A DNA stretch of 64,000 nt, taken from positions 22,517,264 through 22,581,263 of the forward strand of contig NC_133931.1 in assembly GCF_031877795.1 (NCBI RefSeq), written 5' to 3'. Of the stretch, positions 49,715 to 62,603 are shown one piece after another. A program made the translations under genes and the position numbers. A model generated the notes under the pieces. The model worked only from the letters and a program-made list of their open reading frames with translations, was not told the origin of the DNA and ran no database searches. How positions within the stretch are numbered: position 1 is the first letter of the stretch; each line of letters starts with the position of its first letter. This stretch comes from Strix aluco (lineage: Eukaryota > Chordata > Aves > Strigiformes > Strigidae).

Positions 49715-49885
49715 TGGGGCTGTCCAGGGCAGTGGTGGAGTCCCCATCCCTGGAGGTGTTTAAGAGTCAGGTTGACATAGCGCTGAGGGATATGGTGTAG
49801 TTGGGATCTGTCAGTGTTAGGTTAAGGGTTGGACTAGGTGATCTTCAAGGTCTTTTCCAACCTAGATGATTCTGTGATTCTGTGA
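49715..49885 (+). mobile_element. CR1 LINE 3' end
   Basis: GTGGTGGAGTCCCCATCCCTGG, AGGTGATCTTCAAGGTC, TTTTCCAACCTAGATGATTC and the terminal TTCTGTGATTCTGTGA tail identify a short, relatively well-preserved plus-strand CR1 end of about 170 bp. Confidence 0.93.
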
Positions 49886-52800
49886 GGCTTCTGTAAAATT
49901 ACTCTGCTGAATTTGGGCAGCTAGAATCACCTATGCTTAAGTATGAATTTTCTGGAAAATGTTTATCTCTCTTTAGAAGCACAGGTATTCCCACTAACTC
50001 CATCTGCAAACTTTTCTGGTTGATATTTTTCCCCCAGTGAGCTGTAACTTTCACCTAATTGAATGAATGGATCCATATTTGTTTGCATAGGTTGGACAGC
50101 TTATGTTTAGGACTTCCTAACCTAAATCATTGCGAAAGAGGAATTTAAATGTTTCCAGTGTCATCAATTCCAACTGTAATTTCAGGGTCCCTCTGAGCTT
50201 TTCCAGCCTCCCAAGGTGTACAAAACACAATGTAGTTCATTGAAACTTGGTGCGCTTCTTTCCAAAGAACCCACGTGGTGATGAGGGGACATGAATGACT
50301 GTTAATGCATTCTCTGCTTCATATTTTATCTCCTGAAATACTGCACATAATCTGGTCATTTTGCAATTATTGTAGTGGATACTAATATTGCAGGGTTTTT
50401 ATTATTATTATTTAAATCATGTTATTTTTAATAGCGTTCCAGCATGTCAAACTCTAAACACATTCCTGGCAAGGAGCCTCTGTAGCTCATAGCTCCTCCT
50501 CTCACAGCCTAGTTGCTTTAGTTGATGCTGTGACTGCCATTACAGTGACACTTTCAGAGCATCATTCAAGCACATTAATGCAGCTTTAATTACCAATACA
50601 GTTACTCTGCCAATATACAAGCTCCCCTGTACCACTCAGATAATTCTTCATGGGCATTTATGTTTATGCATTTACCCACAGCACAAAATCACTCCACCTT
50701 TAGTTAAGTTTGTTGCTTTATCTCTCTATACTATGCTTCATACAGTCCTCTGAAAATTTATTCCTCGCAGGTTTAAAAGTCATAATTTCCACTGTCTGGT
50801 TATGAAAACCTGAACTTCTGATCTGGAGATTGTGTTGACTTTTTCTGTTTTATTTTCCCCTGCAGCTTCTTTGGAATATCAGGATTCTGATCTGCCTGCA
50901 AACTCCAAGCAGTTAAATACAACTTTGGGCAGTTTTTCTGCTTAAGGGCATGATTTTGGGTTGCTTGTTATGACAGCCTTGCAGTACCAGTTGTTATCTG
51001 GCATGGGTAGATATATGACTTTGTATTTTCATTGGAATCTCGCTCATTTATTTTCTGTTCTGCAAGTACTGGAAGCTTAACATGTCATTAGTATTCTTTG
51101 AGGTCTTTTGAAAAATATCAGCTGAATCATTATAATAGAAGGCAAATGGGTACCTCTCAAATTTGTCTCAAGCTTCCCTCCTATTAGGGCATGCAAACTA
51201 TGTGAAAACTTCATTTTTGGCTTGAGCCAAAAGCAGTTGCACGTAGAGCTGAACATTAGTGAAAACTAATTATGCTGTCCTCAGCTTCCCGGCAGTGGAA
51301 GAAAAGAGGAGTTATCAGAGGAGGATGAGCCAAGAGAATGACCTGGTTTTCCAACATTGTGCACAGAGAGAGACATAAGCCGCGGCTGATGAGGAATGCT
51401 AATGGTATTGTGCAGCTGGCATCTTGTGCTAAAGCAAGCAGCCGCAGTGACAGCTTGGTACCACCATCGGAAGAAATTAGCACCCGTCTTGCGGGAAGCA
51501 GAGCTGCGTGCTTTCTCATCAATGTCCTAAGGGATTTCACTGCAGCACTTTATTACCTTTACTTTATACTTTACTCATTGGGTCATTAAGGATGCCATGT
51601 CAATGTGTGATTTAAATCTTCCATTTGGGACTCTGGTGAATGGAAACGGTACATGGGCGCCACGGCTTTGTGGTGTCACCATCCCACAAGCTCATCTAAG
51701 GTGTGGTAGGAAGAGACAATTTGCTCTACGGACAGCAGCAGTAACCACGTTTGCTTCCCATGATTTGTACCTTATTCTTCATACTGCAGAAATCCCAGAT
51801 CATCTTATCACATCCCCGTCTCCTTCTTTCTCCACAGCCCTGGGTTATCCCCATATCCCCTAACACCCCTTGCTCATGATAGCTTGCCAAGGGCCAGCCA
51901 GGGAGGAGGCAGTGCATGCTGTGGCTGGTCCAAGCCATTGCTGTCTGGCTAAACAGAACAGATGATCGCTGAGCTCCTGCTGACACCTCATCTTGGTGCA
52001 AGCGGCCACTCTGCTGCAGAAAAAAATTATAAGCAGAATGTGAGCTTTATCCAGTGTCCTCCCACCAAAAGAAGAGGACCCTATTTGCTAAATAAATCCT
52101 TTTTACTTGGAAGAAAAAGCTGAAGGCAAGACCTGCTGCAGATGGGACTTCTAGCATGACTCCCTAGAAAAAGACAGGTGCTACCCTGGAGAAATGCAGA
52201 GAGTTTGGAGCACTAAAATCACAGCTGTATCCAACCAGAGCCGAGGGGACGGTATAGCAAGTATGATGGATTGCCTTTGCTGTAAGGATAGACTGCTACT
52301 ATCAGTATCTGTAGCCTTCCTTCAAACTGACAAAGAAACAGCAGTCTGCCACTTTCTGGTATTTCTGTTGGAAAACTGAAGTTTAGAAGTTATGTATCAT
52401 CTGTCAAAAATCCTTATGAATCTTGCTGTGATAAATGTAGGGGTGATGAATACGTACTGTGGAGTTTTACAGGAGAGAAGCAGAGCTTGCTGCTTTGGGC
52501 AGCCCTAGCCCAGTCATGTGGAGTTTCTTGAGGGCTCTTTTATCTAGACGGAGAACCTCAAGGAAATGTTATCCCAGCCAAGAGGTTGGCAGGAGGCAGG
52601 ATATCATCTGGATGATGGGAATATTCTTCTGATCAGAATTTAGAAACCAGACAGCTTACAGAGACAATAACGAGACAGAAGTTTAGGGTACATGGTCAGC
52701 GTTTTAGCTGTGGTCCTGCAAGTGGGATTACCCATGTCAAATTGCCCTGTTGCAGTTGTTGTTTTTATTCAAGGTGAACAGATTTATGACCACATTGTAT

Positions 52801-55800
52801 GGACAGCAGATGATATGAATGTCTAGTCCATTTCTTTTTCTCCTAGAGAAAAATGCTAAGATGCTGTTACATCCCCATTTCTGTGTAGTCCTTGGCAGAA
52901 AGGACAATCCATGGTTGCTAGTTTTTAAGATTTTACTGAGAACAATATGGTATTTAGGGTGGTTTTAAGTGTTCATCATGAAACACTGGTACATTTTCTG
53001 AGTTTGGCTTTATCCTGGTGAACACCTCTTCCTATCATCTTCAGGGGGATTAAACTCTTGAGAAGAAGAGTTCCCTGCACAGCAAGGAGCAAGAAAACAT
53101 GGAGCTCAGAAAATGGGGGAAGGTACTAGGATGAGAAAAAATCCCTGAGGAATTAGATAAATAGAAGGAAGAGGAAATGTTAGGGAAATTGCAGAAGAGT
53201 GTAAGATTTAGAGATGTGCCTGGTGGGGCTGCAGCCAGGTGCAGGTGGAAAGGAAGGAAGGAAGGACGGGGAGAGCAAAGGGGGTTTGGGAGGGGGCAGG
53301 TGAGTGAATGTGGAGTGACTGGGGCAGAGTGCCCTGGTGTAGGTGGCCCAGGGCCTGGATTGTCATTATTAAGGTAACCACAGAAAGGGGAATTAAATGC
53401 CCCCTTCTGTAACCCTCATGTTATGAAAGGAATTATTTTTCTCTAAATAGCAACCAGAATTTGCTGTGCCTGCATTATTTTGAAACCTGGAATTAAACAA
53501 ATCAAGGTGGGACAGACCTGTCCTTTGATGATAAGGAAATTTGGAAATCAGTGAAAAATACGAAGAAATTAATTTTTTGTAAATCTTACAGTGGAATTTT
53601 TAAAGTCCCTGTGGTAATTTTGTGTTGCTCCTTTTTTTTTTAAGACTCAAGGATGTCAGTGTAATGTGGCACATTAAAAAACTCAATACACTTTCCACTG
53701 TAGCAGTTAACTCTACAGGAAGATTTTCCAGAGTCTTGGAGATCTGGTATTTTATGTGTCCCCTGCTTTTGCCACCATGGAATTTTAACAGGCATTGAAA
53801 TATCAAAGCCTGGCATTCACAAGGTAGCTTTAGTACCTTGCAGAAATTATAAAATTTGGGTAAGTTATTTTTCCTTAAGTACAGACACTTATGTTTTCAG
53901 CCAAAATATGATTTCCAGGATCAGGTGCTCTGCTGCTACCTGTTTTCATCTTTTTATTTCATAAGGCATTTACATCCCTCAGCTGGATTAGCTCCACATA
54001 AAGAAAGCATATACTGAAGGAAAGGGGTGATGGAAATTCAGAGTGTAGAACAGTTGCGTAAGCTCCATGGCAAGCAACATTGCAGTATAAGGGCTAAAAA
54101 TTCGTAAGATCAGATATTTGTATTCTTGGGGACTAGACTCTCTTCATTAATTTGCAACTACCGTGATAAACTCATGATAAATTTCAGGGGAAAAAAAGAA
54201 AATATTGTCTTGTTAGCAATTAGAAGAGGCATTATGTTAAAAATGTCATAAGAACATTTAAATTCAGACATTTTCCTTAAGATTATATATTAAGTGACTG
54301 TAAATCACTAAGAGGCAGCATAATTAAGATTTTTTATTTATGCAATGATGAGAAATACATACAAAATTGTTACAGTTTAAGATTTCATTGTGAAAATGCT
54401 GGCTTGGGTATTGGCAAGGATTTATTAAATGAAACTCATTCATGGAATGACTTTTTTTCTAGACTTTAATATCTCAATTTGAAACTTATCAGTTTGCCAC
54501 GGTTTAAGATATATTAGACTTGTGAAATGCAAGAGTATAACCATTAGCTTTGGATAATAAATGGTCTGTTGTAAGAAATAATTTAGCATATCATCAAAGC
54601 AAATAGTAGAACTAATTGCATTCCATTTATCATTGGCCGTGTCAAATCTGGTGTGGTATTTAAAAGCAAACTTTGAAATTAAATGGAAGTCATTGACATT
54701 GATTACGCTTATGATTGTGTGGTAAAATCTAAGACACACAGTCTCTGGATATTATTATAATAATTCATTTAAACTTTGCTTCTATTACAGAAAATGGTAA
54801 AGATTTCTTTGGCTTCTCAGAGTAAACCTAGCCCAAAGCCCTGCTCCATGACTAGAAGAATATTGGGATGTCCTGAGTAAAGGACCATCTGGGAGGTGGT
54901 AACCTTAAGTACATGCTGCTTTAGGCATTTCTTTCCCACGATGGATTACACTTGGGCAGCCACCTCTTCTTCCAGCTCCAGAGGCACCCAAGCTGCTGTG
55001 GGCATTCAGCCCAGCTGTGGGACTGCAGCAGCTTCCCAGATGCTGTGCTGGGTCCCTGCCCCACACTTCTAGTCAGTGAAGCAGAGGGGAAACAAATTCT
55101 AAATTATGCAAGAAAATTATATATAACAAGAAAGTTTTTGTTTTTTTTTTTTTTTTTTAAATTTCAAGAATGAACAGCAATTATCTGCCCCTTTGGAAAA
55201 CCGTCTTTAACAAAAAAAGCCAAATCCCAGTCTTGGAGTGCCAAGCAAAGTTAATGGCCCAAGACTAGTTTCAGTGGTGTTTTTCGTGAGCAGATGCAGG
55301 GTAAGTAAGCAGGGAGCAGCCACTGCAGTATGCTTACTGACCAGTAATAGCTCCTTGAATGAGACCATCTCTGTCCTCCTTGCAACAGTTAAGCTTGCAG
55401 GGGCTGGGCGGTTTGCTGTCCTCTGGCCTGGGAGTGCTCTGCGGGAAGGTGAGCAGCAGATGCATGACCCTGGCAGGACAACATGGCTCGGAGAGGGCCA
55501 GAACCCCCAAGGACTGTCTGGGGTTGAAGGCTGAGCTCAGCTCAGCAGCTCTTAGCAGCTCAGTCCTGCTCCACACCAACCCAGTGGGGCCGCAGCTGCA
55601 GCCCCCGCTGTCCTGGGGGCTTCCTGGCTGTGCGTGACCCCACTGCCCCACACAAGGTCTTCCTCGGGGTCTTGCCCTGGGGTTTAGGAGATGTTAAAAC
55701 TAGTTGAGATCTTCTGGCTTAGCACTTATGTCTTCTGGTTTGAGTGTGCATGCTGGGCCGTACGTTCTTGCTGCTGAAACGGGGCATGACAAAGAGGATC

Positions 55801-58800
55801 GGGTACTAACCAGAAGACACTGCCCAAGCCTTGCCTGGTGCTTGCTTCATGTTCAGCTTTCACTTGCGTTTTGAGCTGGTCAGATTTGGAAGGTACTGGC
55901 TATTTTGACCAGCTGCAAAGAAACAAGAGTGTAATAAACACAACCCAGCCCTGGTTGCTTTGTTTTGCTAACTTTCCTATTGCTTCTCCAAATCTGGCTA
56001 GCAATAGCAAAGCCAGAGGATAGCACTGACACAGTATCCTGAGCAGATGGTAGCCGTAGCTACTGTTTCACTTCCAACAATGTTATGTCTGATCCAGGAC
56101 AGCCCCACATTCTTGAGCCAACAGTGGCTGAAGTCCTAAACAAGATCAGGGATCTTAGTGGCAACAAAACTAGAAAGGACTACAGAAAGGCTGAGCCTGC
56201 AAAAAGAAATCACAAGCTACAAATCTTAGCATTAAGAGCCAGACCCAAGAGAGAACTAGCAACAGGTACACAGACACAGTTTCCTAGAGGTGAAGACCAA
56301 ACTTGGCTGCACACAATTAGGGACTCAAAAGCATGTTGACAGACAACCTGTTTGAAGGCCCCACGTACCAACAGCATCACTACTGCAGTGGTCTGACAAC
56401 CAAATGCACAGGTCCAGAGCCTCTTCATTCCTCTACATATGTGACGTGGATCCTGCAGGTCCTTCTGTATGCTCTTAACTATGTTATAGGGATGATTATT
56501 CCACGCTGGTCACTACTGCCAGCCTATCATCCGTGGGTTTCCTGTTTTTTATGGGGGAAAATAAAAAAAAAAAAAGATTCTTTTTGAAAAGGTCTGTCAA
56601 CTTCTAAGTGAAAAATGCATGTGTTACAGAAAATTCAAATGCAGAGGGAAGCGAGTAGTGCCACATTCTGCTCATCTTCTTCCTGCTAACATTAGCAACT
56701 CTATTCATGCAAGCAAAATAAACAGGATTTATCTTAAATGAGTCAAATATTTTTTTTTCAAATGTGTTGTCACTTGCCTTGAAAGCACTGAAAGAGTTTG
56801 CTAGGGTTTTGTCTAAGAGTCCTGCCCCTTTCACCCTGGTGGGAAAGGCCTCTGCCTTGACTTGTTCTCTCATCCCCAAAATGTGTGAGACAACATTGTC
56901 AATGAAACAGAAACACAGGCACACATTTGGAGGCATCTCAGATGGCACTGGAGTGCAATCTCAAGAGACCACTTTCCTTCTTGCTGCTCTTGGATGACAA
57001 GGGGGAGATCACTGCCACCTCTCAGAGCTGTGGGTGGTGATGGGGTGTAGGAGGGTGATGAAAGACATTGACAAATGGAAAGTGCTTCTCCAGGGGCTAG
57101 CTGGAAATCTTCCTCTTGAAGACTGTGAGTCTTCACTCCTGATGAAATGCCCTACCAGCCAGCAGAAGCTCAGCAAAACTGAGGACTGCCACGGGACACT
57201 TTGTCTAGAAATCATGAGAAGAACATGTGCATGTTCAGAAAGCTGGAAGGGGACTGACAACAACAACTAGCGGGCCAAGCAGCCTGAAAACATTCTTAAT
57301 CATTGCATAGAGCTAGGACCACATTTGGGGAAGACCACTTACACAAGAACTACAGGGCTGAGAATAAACATCTGGGAACAAAAACTCCTTGCAGATGCAA
57401 CAACAACAAAGAGAGTATTCATTCTGAAAGAGTTAATAAAAAAGAATCTCCCCGTTTGGTGACCACTGGTAACAGCACATGATATGCATATTTTTAACCT
57501 CCTTGCATGGTACACAGACCACTTTATCCACTTTATCCCGCTTTAGTGTTTGGACTGTTGCATTTTAAAGTTAGTCTTATCACTGCTGACTAGTTCACCC
57601 TTCTGGGAACCAACGCCTCATGTTTATGCACACAGGGAAATCCCAAGCCTCTTCTCCAATCCAGAGATACTTGTAATGAGAAATTATAAATTCCATGGAG
57701 ACCTAACCCTCAGCCTTCAGCTGATCCTTCAGGTTTTAGTGATGATCCATGACAGTGGATAGCAGGAACTAGAATGGGTGTGATTAATACACAACTAAAT
57801 ATCTACCACATAATGAGTCATTTCTAACCTGGGCTGGACTTGGGCACATTTCCTAACAGTAAAAAGTCCATATCCTGTTGCAGATACTTAAAACATTTGA
57901 GTTTTCTTTACCAGTTAATGTGGAGTAGGTATGCAGGTGACTAGACTCTCCTATTTGAATATTCCCTTCAATAGTCCTTATTTAGTAGCTCAGATATTTA
58001 GTTCACAGTAATTTTCTTTTAGTCTCTGCCCATCCAGTCCAGATTTTTTGGAGGTGAAAACATTCTAGCATTGGACTGAAAGGACTTTATGGTATATTGC
58101 TGGATACTCCTAAACAATGACTGAATTTTCTCTTGCTCTTTCCTTCTACATTTGATTTTGTAAAACAACACCAATTTAATTTTACTTACTTGTGGTATTT
58201 TTATATAGTGCTTTGAGCTGCTGTTTTCATCAACTTTGTGTAAACAACTTAGTATGAGACCTATTCTGTAACTCTGCCCCATAGAAATTACACTTAAACT
58301 CACTCTTCTTCTGAAACCAAACTAATGGATACTAGGAAGTGGGGACCTTATTTCTGCCCCAGCTGTTTTGATCCAGCAAACCATTCAGTAAATATAGGTG
58401 AGAGGTGACTGCTCTGTGTGAGTTAAGTCAGAGGTGCCTTTCCTCCCACCACCTCTGGGCTTTTAATAATTATGAATCACTCCTCCAGCTGGTTATCAGT
58501 ATCTCTGTCAACTGGACAGGAACAGTGATAGCTCCAAAGTATGCAGCAATGCAGAAGGTCTGAAGATCAGAGTATCAGTTGGTATTACTTCACAAGGTCC
58601 TATTTATACAGGTCGTTTTACTATAAAGAGGGACTATTGGAGCTCTAGTATTACTACAGCATTGTGGGCATGAGGGATCCAAAGCTGTCACAGCTTCATT
58701 TTCCTTGTCTTGTGCCTCTGCCCTGTGCATGGGCATTCCTGCCCTGAGCAGCTCAGACAAAAATGCAATTTGGAATGAATCTTTCCTCCCACCGCAACAG

Positions 58801-61176
58801 CTGGGTGCTCCGGCTGCATGGCTACAGTTAACTATACCCGGCATCTAATGCTGTTGCTTATAAGAGGAGCCAGGACAGGGACCGTATTGTCAAGTTCAAG
58901 CATTCAGAAATCAAAGCAACCTTTTCCCTACATCCAGAAGTGGATCGTTATTTGTATTTGTCTTCTGTTGCACTGCGTTTTCAGTAGCTAGGGACATTTT
59001 ATTCTCAATGGAAGATGAAATTCCTGTGTAATCACATAATTCCTGCACCTGAGGCTTTAAGAAAAAACACCGACTACTGCAGGAGTTGGCAGCAGTGGGG
59101 GAAGAGGAAAAGGAGATGGAGGAGGAAATAATCTCATTCTCTCACTGCAGGAGCGGAATCCAACCCCACTGCTGATGCCTGGTGATAGAGGGTGCATCGG
59201 AGAGGGAGAGGAAATGGGAGAACCAGAGAAGACAAGAGAAGAGGTAGCCTGTAGGAAGACATAAAGAGAAGGAAATACTTGGGATTAGCAGGGAAGGTCA
59301 TCAGGCTATGCAGCCTTCAGACATCTGTCCAAACCAATTTGAAGCTCCTGACCACGGGGTTGCCCCACCAGTAAGTATTTTTTTGCACTCCAAAAGATGA
59401 GGTGGGGAAGTGTGTGTTTCCTGATCCACTTTATCTGCGTCATAGGGATAACACCTGATTTTGTCTACATCCAACTGCGAACTGTGCTGAAAAGAAAATG
59501 TGGAGGTAAAAAAAAAGGAAATGTGGTAGAAGTGCCTCACAGTTGCAAGTAAGGGGAACTCAGGGCTGGACATGTATTTTGTGCTCTGCTGCCTTTTTCT
59601 CTTTGGAGAACAAAATGTGACTTGTTACTCTAGTAATCTATAAAATGTGCGTATGGAGCCATACAAGGTTAGGAATCCAAGTATTGTAACTGAGTGTAGA
59701 GAAATATTAATAAGGCAGAAGGAAATTTTATGTTAGCCTTTTTACATTTTGCCTCTCCAGACAAAACAGGACTGCTGTTTTGTGTAGTACTATACTAAAA
59801 ATATATATATGTTGAGCTGTGGCATCAGTTTTCTAGTTTTGCATTAATATCACCAGTGGTAGTGGAAACACTATATAAAGTGTTCATCCACTAATTTTTT
59901 CTCATTTTTATACACTGACTACACAGTTCAGTCTTGTACTCTCCCAAACAGTGTGCCACTCTTTTTTTTTCCCAGTAAATTTAAGTTTGTTTCTGTTTTC
60001 AAGTGTTGCTTCCTCCATTTGAGCAGGAAATCCTCCCGCCATACATTTTTAAAATAGCTGACAGTGCCCCCAATTAATTGCATATCAAACTGAAGTTCTT
60101 TTTCCTGTCCTACGTGACTGTCCTCCCCTCTTAAATAGTCCATCTGTTTTCTAACTCCCGGTAAGAATATTAAAAACATCCCCTACCTACCAAAACAAAA
60201 ACTCTTTTGGGAAGATGAATGTAGATGAGGTGGCAGTAACTGATGCGCAGTTACATCTTATTGCTGGGGTATCTTCGGATATTACCATCAGATGTCTAAC
60301 AACACAGATAAGATAATAGCTCTACATAGAACTAGTATTGACATATTCTTTGCATTTTCCCTGCTGGATCACTTTTTGGCTGCACCTAAATGTCTCCAAA
60401 CTAGTCAAGTCCTTCTCCTAGTTTAAATCCCTTCCAAAAATGTGTTTTAAAAAATCTACCTTCCCGAAGAATACAGCTTTCTGGATTGCTCCTCTGTGTA
60501 TATCACTATAACCTTTGTCCTCCCCTATAACTATTCCTCCTTTCTTTGCCTGTTAATGATTCACATTAATTGTGCCATGTCCAAGCTCTGCCCAAATCTC
60601 TCTTCCTATGTCTCTATAGCTTTTTCAGTTTGGGTTGTTTGTTGGGGTTTTTTTTAAATATACTCTGATTCCTCCTCCTGCAATTGCATTCTGGAATAGG
60701 AACCCAAATGAACAGGTAAGTCACCAATGAAGGTGTGATATAGAACATACCTGAGAAAACAGCAGTATAAACCACTTCATTTTTAGTCCTCAGTGCAGGG
60801 TTTGTTGCAAATGTATGAGAGGTCTTCTGACTTTCTAATCAGTGTGCCTGCTTTTACTGACTTCATCCATAACCTACTAGTGCTGTTATCAGGAAAGATG
60901 AGACACTCTAATGAGACTGCATATATTTGTCAGTTTACTTCCTCCTCGTTTAAAATGATTTACAAAAGAGAAGGTAACAACCGATGAAAAGAGTAAACAA
61001 ACTCCATCCCTGCATGCTGTGAAACCTCAGTCTCACTTTGTTTCTGAAGAAATGACAGGTGCGTACCTATTCACTGCTTTTCTAAAGTCTCTCTGCTGTA
61101 AAAGTAAACAAACCCAGATTTGCTTTGGAAAAAAAATACCCAAACTGTACTAACATACCTTTTTAAAAAGAAAATG
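49886..61176. other. Intergenic region between CR1 and the AZIN1 promoter
   Basis: About 11 kb without a recognised gene. It has short simple stretches (GGAA/AGGA near 53250-53270; a T run at 55140-55158; an A run near 56562-56574). AT-rich stretches at 50430-50690, 51240-51610 and 54180-54760 lack repeats and look like candidate conserved non-coding elements. Long ORFs at 55334-55651 and 56604-56948 resemble nothing known. Confidence 0.45.
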
Positions 61177-61258
61177 AATGTGCCCTGAGATGAACAGTTA
61201 CTTCCCAGAACAAAATTAATGTGCCCTGAGATGAACAATTACTTTCCAGAACAAAATA
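61177..61258. repeat. 41-bp tandem duplication
   Basis: Copy 1 61177-61217 and copy 2 61218-61258 both begin AATGTGCCCTGAGATGAACA and end CCAGAACAAAAT; they differ at only a few positions. A recent local duplication. Confidence 0.93.
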
Positions 61259-61364
61259 CCTTTTGGTGGGTCTCAGTGAACTGCATAACTATGTATTTTA
61301 GTGTGTGGAAAGAACTGTGACTATGGAATGAATTTTTTTAAAAACGGCCCTGTTTGGTAAAGTC

Positions 61365-61545
61365 AACATGGCAGACTGGGGCTGGCAGATCAGGGTTCAT
61401 CCTCAGCTCCACCACAGAACAGTTTTGTGACCTTTAACTGAGGCACCTGATCTCCAAGTGTCCCTCTTCCGCTTGCAGCTGCGCCGCGCTTCCTCACAAG
61501 GGTGTTGTGAAAGTAGTAAAGGCTTTGGGATGTGCTGAAGACGTC
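61365..61545 (+). mobile_element. Old MIR-like (CORE) SINE relic
   Basis: GACTGGGGCTGGCAGATCAGG.., TCAGCTCCACCACAGA, TTTTGTGACCTTTAACTGAGG, CCTCACAAGGGTGTTGTGAAAG and AAAGGCTTTGGGATGTGCTGA follow the block order of MIR (GACTGGGAGTCAGG, CGGCTCTGCCAC, TGTGACCTTGGGCAAG, CCTCATAGGGTTGTTGTGAGG, AAAGCGCTT). It lies 400 bp upstream of the AZIN1 CpG island. Confidence 0.6.
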
Positions 61546-62338
61546 CCAGAGGAACTCTGTGACATAGAGGGGTCAGCTAAATCCTTCAGTTCATGTATTT
61601 ACTTACCAGACACTTGAAGGCCCCAAATTCATGAAAGACTGAGGCTGCCAGGTATGCAGCATGATTAGTCTCCTCCAGTGAGCGTTATTAACAGTTTGTC
61701 CACGCTCAGTGAATCAGTGCACGTTATTAGGCTGTTGTTAATTCGGTGAACGAGGCTTCTGACTGGCCATTAAGACCTGGTTTCATCTGCCACCTGCTCA
61801 AAGCCGTGGTGACACAGGATGGGGCTTGGTTTCATGGAAGCCATTACTGACACGCAGACTCAAGTTGCCATATGGAGCCACGGACGGGCAACCGCCCGCC
61901 CTGGATCCTGAGAGATGCCTTTAGCTGAGCCCTGCGCGGCCCCTGCCCTGCCTTCTGCCAGGAACCGCCGCGGTCTCCCCCGCAGCACCCACGGGGGCGG
62001 CCCGGAGGGCGGCCCGCTGGGAACACCGGACGGGTCGCGTCCCCCGGGCACGGCCCTGCCCCGCCCCGCCCCGGCAGCAGCAAGGGGGCCGCCGCGCCGC
62101 CTCCATTTTGGGCGGCGGGTGTCGGGGCGGTGCCGGTGCCGGTGTCCTCCTGCCCGCCGGCGGCGCTCGGCGCATGCCCGCCCGCCGCCTCTCGCACCCC
62201 GGCCCGCCGCGGGGCGGGGACGGGAGGGAGGGAAGGATGGCGGAGGGGGGGGGGGGCGGTTTCGGCGGCGGCGGCGCCTCCCGCCCCGCGGTGCGGTGAC
62301 GCGTGGCGCCAGGTCCCTCCCCGCCCTCCCGCCCGCCC

Positions 62339-62346
62339 TATAAGAG
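62339..62346 (+). promoter_or_regulatory. TATA-like box TATAAGAG
   Basis: Only A/T-rich core in the island's upstream half; it predicts transcription starts around 62366-62372 on the plus strand, in a CTTCTCC pyrimidine-rich sequence. Confidence 0.55.
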
Positions 62347-62535
62347 CGCTGCCGGCAGCGGCCCCCTTCTCCTCGCCTCGCCGCTCGCCCAGCAGCCCGG
62401 TGGCCGTGCTCCCGCCTCCACCCCCAGCTGCCGCAGCCCCGCGCCCCCGGCCCGCTCCGGCTCTGTCTCTCTCTGTCTGTGCCCTCTCGTCCCAGCGCTG
62501 CGCTGCGCTTCCCCCGCCGGTCGCCCCCGCAGCCT

Positions 62536-62601
62536 ATGGCCCTGGAAGGCGCCGCTGCCGCCGCCTGTATTTCTGCTGTAGGTTCCCACATCCCTCTTTA
62601 A
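62536..62601 (+). CDS. AUG-initiated upstream ORF (21 codons) in AZIN1 exon 1
   Basis: ATG at 62536-62538 (context GCCTATGG, with +4 G but no purine at -3) opens a 21-codon frame beginning MALEGAAAAACISAVGS and ending at TAA 62599-62601. It is out of frame with the AUU frame and ends two bases before it. It is only transcribed if the start is where the TATA-like box predicts. No product function is known. Confidence 0.4.
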   Translation: MALEGAAAAACISAVGSHIPL

Positions 62602-62603
62602 AA

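Noticed and set aside
53240-53275. GGAA-rich microsatellite
   Set aside because: Only a few imperfect units; too short to be informative.
55140-55158. Poly(T) run suggesting a minus-strand processed pseudogene or SINE tail
   Set aside because: Neighbouring sequence shows no retrocopy or SINE similarity and no target-site duplication that I can see.
56604-56948. 114-codon minus-strand ORF
   Set aside because: No known domain, AT-rich random-like sequence, unsupported by neighbouring signals.
61860-62591. 243-codon minus-strand ORF in the same island
   Set aside because: Arg/Gly/Pro-rich low-complexity translation of CpG island; no domain, no splice context.
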